Part shown: in pieces, positions 16,637-23,481 of the stretch
Layout: every line of letters begins with the position of its first letter
Position numbering within the stretch: the first letter of the stretch is position 1
Assembly (NCBI RefSeq): GCF_003344785.1
Contig: NZ_QPMK01000012.1
Span: forward strand, 1 to 64,000
DNA length: 64,000 bases
DNA from: Thalassococcus profundi
Lineage (GTDB): Bacteria > Pseudomonadota > Alphaproteobacteria > Rhodobacterales > Rhodobacteraceae
Direction: 5' to 3'
Program-made: the position numbers and the translations under genes
The notes under the pieces: model-generated
Told to the model about the DNA's origin: nothing
The model's database searches: none
Seen by the model: the letters and a program-made list of their open reading frames with translations, nothing else

Positions 16637-17613
16637 CACTGCTCCTTGGGCGTGTCGCCGAGCGCACTGCCGATTGAATCGGACATGTCCGTCATCGCCT
16701 GCTTGAAATCAGGACCCGAAAGATAGCCGGGTGTGATGTTGGCGCGGTCGGCGAGGGTCTCGAAGGTTTCGCTTTCCATCGCCTGCTGAAACCGTTGCTG
16801 CAGGTATTCGATCGCAGCGTCCGGCGTATCGGCAGGAGCCACAAGTCCCTTCATGTTCTCGAGGTTCACGTCATATCCCAGTTCGCTCAGCGACGGCACA
16901 TCGGGGATCTGTTCGGCGCGATCCGATGTCGTAGCAATCGCGTTCACTGTTCCGGCTTCGATCTGCGCGGCCGCATCGCCCGGCGTGATGATGGTCATGT
17001 CCACGTGACCGCCAAGCAAGGCCGCCAATGCGGGGGCACCACCCTGATAGGGAATATGCTGAAGTTCGATACCCGCTTCCTGAGCGAAAACAAGAAAGGC
17101 CGAATGCAGCACGCCGCCCGGTCCTGACGAGCCATAGGCCAATTCGCCCGGGTTTTCATTGGCGCGCTCGACAACCGCCTCGACGGTGTCGAGTCCGCTG
17201 CCGGTCTTTGTCACGATGACCATGTGTTCACGGTTGACCCGGGCCACACCCTTGAAGTCGTCCAGGGCATAGTTCGTCTGGCGATGGTTCGGCACCGAGG
17301 TCGATTCCGACCCGCCGCCCACCAGCAGCGTGTGACCGTCAGGCTCGGCGTTGGCGACCAGTTCAGCGGCCAGTGTGCCGGAGGCGCCGGGGCGGTTCAC
17401 CACCACCAGGGGCACCGGAAAGAATTCCTGGGCCGCCGAGGCGATCAGGCGTGCGGTCTGGTCCGTGCCGCCCCCTGGCGCGAAGCCGACGACGATCTGG
17501 ATCGGCTGGGAAGGCTCCCAGCCGCTGTCCTGCGCCGCAGCTGGGCTTGTGAAACCTCCCGCGACCAATGCAACCGCAAGCGCGGTGGTCTTGATGGTTC
17601 TGAAAATACTCAT
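16636..17613 (-). CDS. tctC: Tripartite tricarboxylate transporter substrate-binding protein TctC
   Basis: A 325-aa periplasmic binding protein of the Bug/TctC family. Residues 1-27 are a signal peptide (ALAVALVAGGFTSPAAA). The mature protein has the family pattern: PIQIVVGFAPGGGTDQTARL, VVVNRPGASGTLAAELV, ELAYGSSGPGGVLHSAF and HIPYQGGAPALAALLGGHVD. It captures a carboxylate and delivers it to TctAB. First transporter gene, 106 bp after the RraA-family gene. Bug-type proteins bind very diverse carboxylates, so the neighbouring enzymes are the better guide to the ligand. Confidence 0.95.
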   Translation of the reverse strand: MSIFRTIKTTALAVALVAGGFTSPAAAQDSGWEPSQPIQIVVGFAPGGGTDQTARLIASAAQEFFPVPLVVVNRPGASGTLAAELVANAEPDGHTLLVGGGSESTSVPNHRQTNYALDDFKGVARVNREHMVIVTKTGSGLDTVEAVVERANENPGELAYGSSGPGGVLHSAFLVFAQEAGIELQHIPYQGGAPALAALLGGHVDMTIITPGDAAAQIEAGTVNAIATTSDRAEQIPDVPSLSELGYDVNLENMKGLVAPADTPDAAIEYLQQRFQQAMESETFETLADRANITPGYLSGPDFKQAMTDMSDSIGSALGDTPKEQ

Positions 17614-17719
17614 GTCCGATTCTCCTCCTCTGGTCGGATCGTTGCCGTGGCCCTGCAGAACGCTGGCGACACGGCGTCGAGGCCCGGAGATGTCCGGAAC
17701 CCCTAAGTCTTGGCGTCAG

Positions 17720-18406
17720 TCAGATGCCGTCGCAACCACGGTCTCGCAGGATCTTGTCGACCCAGGAGCGATCCCAGCCGTCGCCCTTGATCGCCGCCAG
17801 TGTCTTGGCTTCGGCCTCGATCTGTTTTCGCGCGGCGGCAAGGACCGTTTCCGCATCGGTCTGCGGGATCGATACGACGCCGTCCTGATCGCCGACGATG
17901 ATGTCGCCGGGTTCGATGACCATGCCGTCCAGCGATATCCGCACGCCGATTTCGCCTGGTCCGTCCTTGTAAGGTCCGCGATGGGTCGCCCCGGCACCGA
18001 ACACTGGAAAGGTGTCGGCACTCAGCACATCAAGATCGCGAACCGCGCCATCTATGACGAAGCCCACGACCCCGCGGCTCCGGGCATGGCTGATGATCAA
18101 TTCGCCGATCAACGCGTTGGTCAGATCGCCTCCGGCCTCCACGACAATGACATCACCGGGCTGAGCCACGTCGGCCGCCTTGTGGATCATCAGGTTGTCG
18201 CCGGGGCGCGTCTTGACTGTAAGCGCGGTCCCGACAAGACGCCCTTCGCCGCCCTCGAAACGATGAAAGGGACGAACCCCGGGCCCGGCACCGACCATAC
18301 GGCCCATGTTGTCGCTGATGATGCTGGTCGGAATGTCCGCAAAGGCGCGGACAGTGGAAGCGTCGGCTTTCGTATGATCGCGGTTAACGCGGAATCCCAA
18401 TGACAC
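17720..18406 (-). CDS. RraA-family aldolase/decarboxylase (HMG aldolase-like)
   Basis: A 228-aa protein of the RraA/4-hydroxy-4-methyl-2-oxoglutarate aldolase family. Conserved segments are TSIISDNMGRM, GRLVGTALTVKTRPGDNLMI, GDVIVVEAGGD, GVVGFVIDGAVRDLDVL with the Arg-Asp metal/substrate pair, and PGDIIVGDQDGVV. Family enzymes cleave 4-hydroxy-2-oxo acids to pyruvate or decarboxylate oxaloacetate. The GTG at 18406 is chosen because GGAGGAG lies 6 bases upstream; the longer frame would translate that site. It is the first gene of the operon, opposite the LysR gene. With a carboxylate transporter and dehydrogenases it suggests breakdown of a hydroxylated dicarboxylate, unproven. Confidence 0.85.
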   Translation of the reverse strand: MSLGFRVNRDHTKADASTVRAFADIPTSIISDNMGRMVGAGPGVRPFHRFEGGEGRLVGTALTVKTRPGDNLMIHKAADVAQPGDVIVVEAGGDLTNALIGELIISHARSRGVVGFVIDGAVRDLDVLSADTFPVFGAGATHRGPYKDGPGEIGVRISLDGMVIEPGDIIVGDQDGVVSIPQTDAETVLAAARKQIEAEAKTLAAIKGDGWDRSWVDKILRDRGCDGI

Positions 18407-18440
18407 GTCAAACTCCTCCAAAATGTCGCTTTTTTGAAAC

Positions 18441-18468
18441 TATTTGACGCAACCTATGCGGTCAAATA
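18441..18468. promoter_or_regulatory. Palindromic operator candidate between the rraA-like and lysR genes
   Basis: TATTTGAC (18441-18448) and GTCAAATA (18461-18468) are perfect 8-bp inverted arms 12 bp apart. The symmetry nearly continues inward (CGCA against TGCG). The length, AT-rich outer half-sites and placement in a 101-bp divergent region match LysR-type binding sites, so the adjacent LysR protein is the likely binder. Confidence 0.55.
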
Positions 18469-18507
18469 TCTGTTTAGCACCGTATCAATGCCGAAAAGGC
18501 ATCAGTC

Positions 18508-19395
18508 ATGATCGAAATCCGGCACCTTCGCGCCTTCACCGTCATTGCCAACGAACTGCATTTCGGGCGGGCAGCTCAGCGGATGAACATCGCTCAGCCG
18601 GCGCTAAGCCGCCAGATCCAGAATCTCGAGGCAGGGCTGGGCGTGCAGCTCTTTTCACGCGCCAAACGGCAGATTGCCCTGACAGCCGCCGGGCGCGTCT
18701 TTCTCACCCGGGCGCGCCGCATTCTTCAGGAAATCGAAGATGCCGAAGCCGAGGTGCGTCGTGTGGGTTCAGGACAGGAAGGCTATGTGCGCGTGGGCTT
18801 CATCCATTCTTCGAGTTATGGAATTACCCCCGGTATCGTCCGGCGGTTCCGCGACCGCTATCCGTCGGTCAAGCTGGACCTGCATGAGATGCCAATCGAT
18901 GCGCAGATCGAGGCTTTGCTGGATGGGACGATCGATGTCGGCGTTCTGCGCCCTCCTCTGGCCGATCCGCGACTGTCCAGCCATGTTCTCAAGAGCGAAC
19001 ACTTCGTCATAGCGATGTCCGATGCGCATCCTCTTGCGCAACGCAAGTCGGTTTCCCTGAGCCTGGTGGCCGACGAACCGTTCATCTTTTTCACCCGCGA
19101 TCGCAGTCCGCTGTTTTACGAGACCATCGGCGCGATGTGCCTGGATGCCGGTTTCACGCCGCGCGTCGATCAATACGCCACGCAGATCCATACCATGATG
19201 GGCCTCGTCGCTGCCGGTCTGGGTATGGCAATCGTCCCTGAGGTCGCCCGCAACCTGAAGTTTCCCGGACTATCGGTCTGCGACATCGAAGGAGACAAAC
19301 GCACCGTGGACGTCGCGCTTGGCTGGCGAACCCGCGACGACAATCCTGCTCTCGCGGCCTTCCTATCGCTTACGATGAGCGGATCGATTGACTAG
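18508..19395 (+). CDS. LysR-family transcriptional regulator
   Basis: A 295-aa LysR protein. The N-terminal winged helix spans residues 1-60 (IEIRHLRAFTVIANELHFGR, AAQRMNIAQPALSRQIQNLE, LFSRAKRQIALTAAG), followed by the linker helix and a periplasmic-binding-type effector domain (VRVGFIHSSSYGITPGIV, GTIDVGVLRPPL, GLVAAGLGMAIVPEVA). It is divergent from the rraA-tctCBA-dehydrogenase operon with a palindrome between them, so it most likely activates that operon in response to an imported acid and represses itself. Related to the BenM/CatR-like branch by its effector-domain motifs; the ligand is unknown. Confidence 0.92.
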   Translation: MIEIRHLRAFTVIANELHFGRAAQRMNIAQPALSRQIQNLEAGLGVQLFSRAKRQIALTAAGRVFLTRARRILQEIEDAEAEVRRVGSGQEGYVRVGFIHSSSYGITPGIVRRFRDRYPSVKLDLHEMPIDAQIEALLDGTIDVGVLRPPLADPRLSSHVLKSEHFVIAMSDAHPLAQRKSVSLSLVADEPFIFFTRDRSPLFYETIGAMCLDAGFTPRVDQYATQIHTMMGLVAAGLGMAIVPEVARNLKFPGLSVCDIEGDKRTVDVALGWRTRDDNPALAAFLSLTMSGSID

Positions 19396-19520
19396 TTTGT
19401 GTTGACAAAAGACGTAACCAGAAGCGGATGGACGTGATGTCAATGAAGCTGAGGAAGCTCTCCGCAGTCTTGTCGTAGCAGGTTGAGAAAGTCGTTGCGG
19501 CGATTTTCCACTTCGGTCTT
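19396..19520 (-). mobile_element. IS5-type transposase C-terminal remnant
   Basis: On the minus strand a frame reads YDKTAESFLSFIDITSIRFW, which resembles the C-terminal end of IS5-group transposases (a YDK-A-FL motif followed by a short hydrophobic tail). Upstream sequence in neighbouring frames is scrambled. No start, catalytic domain or inverted repeats are seen, so it is a short relic, marking the edge between the accessory block and the flagellar cluster. Confidence 0.45.
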
Positions 19521-19801
19521 GCGCAATTGCTTAAGGACAACAGACCACGAGGAATCGGACTATCGGGTTCGCAGCGATCACGTTAGGTTACAATGCACCG
19601 CCCGTAACAACATTACAAAACCCACCCTAACACATTGATTTATATAAACACACCTAGAATTCAATCCTCTCTCACAGCACCATTTTCCGACCAGATGTCC
19701 GCATTGACCGGAGAAAGGCCGCCAAGGCACGTTTTTTCGCGCCTCTGCGCCCGCAGAGTCGCAAGTGCCGATGTCCTTCGCGGTCCCGAGGGCGGTCCGG
19801 T
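19521..19801. other. AT-rich gap before fliI end, no gene seen
   Basis: About 280 bp between the IS5-type relic and the end of fliI. The 19560-19680 part is much more AT-rich than its surroundings (a dozen or so alternating A/T tracts). No open frame with homology and no clear hairpin with a T run is visible. Confidence 0.4.
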
Positions 19802-21145
19802 CTAAGCCTGCACGGAAATATCCGCGTTCGACAGCAGTCTGGCGATTTCGGTGAAGGCGGCGTCGGGCGCGGTCTGCTCGGTCTTGCGCTGGGTCAGGAA
19901 GGTCTCGCAGGGGCCGGCGAAGGCGATGGCCCGATCCAGGCCGGGATTGCTGCCGCTGCGATAGGCGCCGATGCGGATCAGTTCTTCCATGTCGGCATGT
20001 TCGGCGAGGGCGCGGTGCGCCGCGGAGAGGATGGCGTACTCGGTGTCGCCGTGACAGTCCGGCAGGGTCCGGGACACGCTGGCCAGCAGGTCTATGGCCG
20101 GATAACGTCCCTTTTCGGCGATGCGCCTGTCCAGCACGATATGTCCGTCCGTGATGCCGCGCACGGCATCCGCGATGGGATCGTTCATGTCGTCGCCGTC
20201 CACCAGGACCGTGAAGATGGCGGTGATGTCGCCCTTGCCCTCGGGCCCCGGCCCCGCGCGTTCCAGCATCTGCGGCAATTCCGAAAACACCGTCGGTGGA
20301 TAGCCCTTGGCGGTCGGCGGTTCGCGCGAGGCGAGGCCGATTTCCCGCTGCGCCATGGCGAACCGGGTGACGCTGTCCATCAGCAGCAGCACATGCTGGC
20401 CCTGGTCCCGGAAATGTTCTGCCACCGCCATCGCCGTCCAGGCGGCCTGCCGGCGCGTCAGCGGAGACTCGTCCCCTGTCGCCACGACGAGCACCGATTT
20501 CCGCAAGCCCTCCTCGCCGAGGTCGGTGGAGATGAAGTCCTGCACCTCCCTGCCCCGTTCGCCGACCAGCGCCATGACCACGACGTCGCATTCGGTGTGC
20601 CGGGCGAGCATCGCCATCAAGGTGGACTTGCCGACGCCGGAGCCTGCGAAGATCCCCAGCCGCTGACCGCGGCACAACGGTGTGAAGATGTCCATGGCAC
20701 GCACCCGGGTCGCAAGCTTCGGCCCGATCCGCTTGCGCGTGAAGGCGCCGGGGGGCGACGCCCGCAACGGGCGCGCGACGGTCCCTTCGGGCAGGTGGCC
20801 CCGGTCGTCCAGCGGCTTGGCCGATGCGTTGATGACGCGGCCTTTCCAGCTGTCGTCCGGTCGGATGACATCGCCGCCGGCATGCACTTCGACCCGGTCG
20901 CCTGCGGCGACGCCGCGCCAGGACCCGAAGGGCAGAAGCTGCGTGCCTTGGGTGTTCAGTCCGACGACCTCGGCATGCACCGGTCCGGCAGACCCATGGA
21001 CGATGCAGCGCTGCCCGATCCCCAGGACCCGTTCGAGGCCGATGGCGGTCAGGGTGATTCCGGTGATGGCCTGGACCTCCCCAAAGATCTCGGCCGCCCC
21101 GGCCTCCCTGGCAAAGCTCGACAACTCCGAAAAGATGGTTTGCAT
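19802..21145 (-). CDS. fliI: Flagellar export ATPase FliI
   Basis: A 447-aa F1-beta-like ATPase that energises the flagellar type III export apparatus at the cytoplasmic face, as a hexamer with FliH and FliJ. Walker A is AGSGVGKST (167-175), Walker B LLLMD (253-257), and SVTRFAMAQREIGLASREPP is the strongly conserved export-ATPase stretch. The N-terminal 20 residues, which bind FliH, are short but present. The ATG at 21145 follows AGAGGAAAC on the minus strand. It is monocistronic and divergent from the flgB operon with only 68 bp between them. A larger overlapping frame through 21323 has no family similarity. Confidence 0.97.
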   Translation of the reverse strand: MQTIFSELSSFAREAGAAEIFGEVQAITGITLTAIGLERVLGIGQRCIVHGSAGPVHAEVVGLNTQGTQLLPFGSWRGVAAGDRVEVHAGGDVIRPDDSWKGRVINASAKPLDDRGHLPEGTVARPLRASPPGAFTRKRIGPKLATRVRAMDIFTPLCRGQRLGIFAGSGVGKSTLMAMLARHTECDVVVMALVGERGREVQDFISTDLGEEGLRKSVLVVATGDESPLTRRQAAWTAMAVAEHFRDQGQHVLLLMDSVTRFAMAQREIGLASREPPTAKGYPPTVFSELPQMLERAGPGPEGKGDITAIFTVLVDGDDMNDPIADAVRGITDGHIVLDRRIAEKGRYPAIDLLASVSRTLPDCHGDTEYAILSAAHRALAEHADMEELIRIGAYRSGSNPGLDRAIAFAGPCETFLTQRKTEQTAPDAAFTEIARLLSNADISVQA

Positions 21146-21213
21146 GTATAGTTTCCTCTATGAGAAAAGGACATAATTGATTATACAAGGATTGAATAGG
21201 CGGAAATGTACAA

Positions 21214-21615
21214 ATGAGCTTATCTAATCTTTCTATCTTTGGACTCGCTTCCGATCGCATGTCATGGCTGTCGGCGCGCCAGAAGGTGACCTCGGAAAAC
21301 GTCGCGAACGCGTCGACGCCCAATTATCGGTCCAAGGACATCACCGACTTCGCCACCCTGCTCGACGCCCAATCGGCGCCGGCCACGGGGCTGGCGGCGA
21401 CGCATCCCAAGCACATCACCGGCACCACAGGTCCGGCGCCGGGCATCCGCGAGGTGCCGGACCCCGCGGTGCATTCGACGCGGCTGGACGGGAATACGGT
21501 CAACCTCGAGGACCAGGCGATCCGCTCCGCCGAAATCAGCGACCAGTACCGTCTGGCGGCCCAGCTCTACCGCAAGGGCTACGAGCTGCTGACGCTGTCG
21601 GTCACGGGGAGGTAA
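21214..21615 (+). CDS. flgB: Flagellar proximal rod protein FlgB
   Basis: A 133-aa rod protein and first gene of the long plus-strand operon. The N-terminal rod signature is seen as WLSARQKVTSENVANASTPN, and the C-terminal coiled-coil helix as YRLAAQLYRKGYELLTLSV. These two helices pack in the rod core beside FlgC, FlgF and FliE. It is secreted through the flagellar export gate and has no cleavable signal peptide. Nine bases separate it from flgC. Length is normal for the family. Confidence 0.93.
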   Translation: MSLSNLSIFGLASDRMSWLSARQKVTSENVANASTPNYRSKDITDFATLLDAQSAPATGLAATHPKHITGTTGPAPGIREVPDPAVHSTRLDGNTVNLEDQAIRSAEISDQYRLAAQLYRKGYELLTLSVTGR

Positions 21616-21624
21616 GGAAAACAA

Positions 21625-22035
21625 ATGGATTCACTCTCGTCCATCGCCAAGATCGCCGCCAGCGGCATGACCGCCCAGACGGCACGCCTGCGGGTCATTT
21701 CCGAGAACATCGCGAACGCGGATTCCACCGGCACGACGCCCGGCGCCGATGCCTTCCGCCGCAAGACCATCAGCTTTTCCGAACTGGTCGACCGCGAGAA
21801 CGGCGCGTCGCTGGTCGAGGTGGACAGGATCGGACGGGACCAGAGCCCCTTCCGCCTGGAGTTCAACCCGTCGCACCCCGCCGCCGACGAAACCGGCTAC
21901 GTCAAAAGCCCCAACATCGACCCGATCATCGAGATGACGAACATGCGCGAGGCCTCGCGCAATTACGAAGCCAACATGAACATGTTCGAAGCCGGCCGCC
22001 GGATGCGCGGCCAGATGCTCGACCTGCTGAAGTGA
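21625..22035 (+). CDS. flgC: Flagellar proximal rod protein FlgC
   Basis: A 136-aa rod subunit. The N-terminal motif MTAQTARLRVISENIANADS and the C-terminal helix IIEMTNMREASRNYEANMNM are the terminal rod/hook signatures, and GYVKSPNIDP is typical of FlgC. It builds the proximal rod with FlgB. Encoded 9 bases after flgB with GGAGG-like spacing and 7 bases before fliE. Confidence 0.95.
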   Translation: MDSLSSIAKIAASGMTAQTARLRVISENIANADSTGTTPGADAFRRKTISFSELVDRENGASLVEVDRIGRDQSPFRLEFNPSHPAADETGYVKSPNIDPIIEMTNMREASRNYEANMNMFEAGRRMRGQMLDLLK

Positions 22036-22042
22036 CGCCGCC

Positions 22043-22369
22043 ATGAGCGACCCCGCCTCCCTCGTGTCAAACGCCGCAGTACGCGGGGCCTACCGCACGT
22101 CGCAATCCCTGACCGGCCAGAAGGCGCAGGGCGTCGAGGCAGAGGTCAGCGCCGAGGACTTCACCGCGATGGTGCGCAATGCCACACAGGCATCTCTCGA
22201 GACCGTCCGTTCCGGCGAAGCGACGGCCGAAGCCGCGCTGCGCGGCGAAGCCGACACGCAACAGGTGGTGGAAGCGATGCTGGCGATGGAATCCACCGTC
22301 AAGGTCGCGGTTTCGGTGCGCGATCGCTTTGTCGAAGCCTACCAGGAAATCCTGAGGATGCCGATCTAG
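22043..22369 (+). CDS. fliE: Flagellar MS-ring/rod adaptor FliE
   Basis: A 108-aa adaptor that joins the MS ring to the rod and is the first substrate exported. The C-terminal half has the family pattern QVVEAMLAMESTVKVAVSVR followed by DRFVEAYQEILRMPI. The N-terminus is variable and polar. It lies between flgC and fliQ, the usual order in this group, with 3 bases before fliQ. Confidence 0.92.
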   Translation: MSDPASLVSNAAVRGAYRTSQSLTGQKAQGVEAEVSAEDFTAMVRNATQASLETVRSGEATAEAALRGEADTQQVVEAMLAMESTVKVAVSVRDRFVEAYQEILRMPI

Positions 22370-22372
22370 GCC

Positions 22373-22642
22373 ATGACGGAAACGCAAGCCTATGACGTGA
22401 TCTCCGACACCGTCCTGGCGGTCCTGCTGGCCTCCGGTCCGGTGTTGCTGGTGGCGCTCGTCGTGGGGCTGGTGATCGCGTTTTTCCAGGCGTTGACGCA
22501 GATCCAGGAAATGACGCTGACCTTCGTGCCGAAGATCGCGATGATCTTCGTGACGCTGCTGGTCGCGACGCCGTTCATGTACGCCACGCTCAAGAAACTG
22601 TCGGACGCGGTCTTTGACATGATCCTGAGCGGGGGGCTCTGA
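22373..22642 (+). CDS. fliQ: Flagellar export gate protein FliQ
   Basis: An 89-aa protein with two membrane helices (AVLLASGPVLLVALVVGLVI and IAMIFVTLLVATPFMYATL) separated by the conserved FFQALTQIQEMTLTFVPKI loop. Four FliQ subunits wrap the FliP-FliR core of the export gate. Its stop overlaps the start of the transglycosylase gene. Confidence 0.96.
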   Translation: MTETQAYDVISDTVLAVLLASGPVLLVALVVGLVIAFFQALTQIQEMTLTFVPKIAMIFVTLLVATPFMYATLKKLSDAVFDMILSGGL

Positions 22643-23481
22643 TGGGCGCGTGGCGCAGGATCCGGGCGGCGGCGCTGGGGCTGCTGGTCTGCGCCACGAC
22701 CGCGCAGGCCGAGGGCTGGGCACAGTTCTACGTTCCGTCGCAACGGCCTGCTGCCGCGCCCGCGACGCAGGGGCGCGTGCCGGCGGGCGACATGGGCATC
22801 TGCATCCGCGAAATCCTTGCTGCCCAGGTCCGCCATGGCATTCCCGATAACCTGCTGCTCGCCATCGGCCTGCAAGAGGCGGGCACCCGCCGGAACGGAA
22901 AGTTCACCGTCTGGCCCTACGCCGTGAACGCGGCGGGCACCGGACGCCTCTTCGACAGCCGCCAAGCGGCGCTGAACTGGGTGGTCGAACGGCAGGCTGC
23001 CGGGGTCCGCTCCATCGACGTGGGCTGCATGCAGATCAACCTGCGCTGGCATCCCGATGCCTTCACCAGCCCCGCGCAAGGCTTCGACCCGCGGGTCAAC
23101 GTGGAGTATGCGGCGCGTTTCCTCTCGCGGCTCTACCGCCGTACCGGTGACTGGGTGACGGCGGCGGGGTCCTATCATTCGTTCGAACCCGAATACCGCG
23201 ACATCTACCTCGCCCGCCTGCAAAAGAACATCTCCGCGGCCAATGCCCGGCTGCCGGAGTTCGTGGCGCTGGCCGGAGCGTCGGGCAACTACACCCTGCC
23301 CGCCCCGCAGCCCCTTGCCCCCGGTCCGGGCCCGACCGATCCGGGCGTGACCGTCGCCCGCGCCACCTGGGGTGCGCGGCTGGGCGGCAACGCGAATGCG
23401 CGCATGACGCTCTATTCGGCGCAGGAAATCCAGCCTGTGCTGCCCGATTTCAAGACCGTCCGCTCGGAGACCGCCGGATGA
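22642..23481 (+). CDS. sltF: Flagellar lytic transglycosylase (SLT domain), SltF-like
   Basis: A 279-aa periplasmic muramidase. Residues 1-23 form a signal peptide (LGLLVCATTAQA). The SLT fold spans about 50-200 with catalytic Glu79 in LLLAIGLQEAG, the GCMQINL motif and AAGSYHSFEPEYRDIYL. The C-terminal 75 residues are Pro/Ala-rich. In Rhodobacter sphaeroides a separate SltF opens peptidoglycan for the rod because FlgJ there has only its rod-binding part; the same split is seen in this window (short FlgJ at 37964-38257). It overlaps flhA by ATGA and lies within the export-gate operon, which supports the flagellar role. Confidence 0.85.
   Translation: MGAWRRIRAAALGLLVCATTAQAEGWAQFYVPSQRPAAAPATQGRVPAGDMGICIREILAAQVRHGIPDNLLLAIGLQEAGTRRNGKFTVWPYAVNAAGTGRLFDSRQAALNWVVERQAAGVRSIDVGCMQINLRWHPDAFTSPAQGFDPRVNVEYAARFLSRLYRRTGDWVTAAGSYHSFEPEYRDIYLARLQKNISAANARLPEFVALAGASGNYTLPAPQPLAPGPGPTDPGVTVARATWGARLGGNANARMTLYSAQEIQPVLPDFKTVRSETAG

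Noticed and set aside
19578-21323. 581-codon minus-strand frame overlapping fliI
   Set aside because: It is a shadow in another frame, Arg/Gly/His-rich with no family motifs, while the fliI frame has all ATPase motifs.
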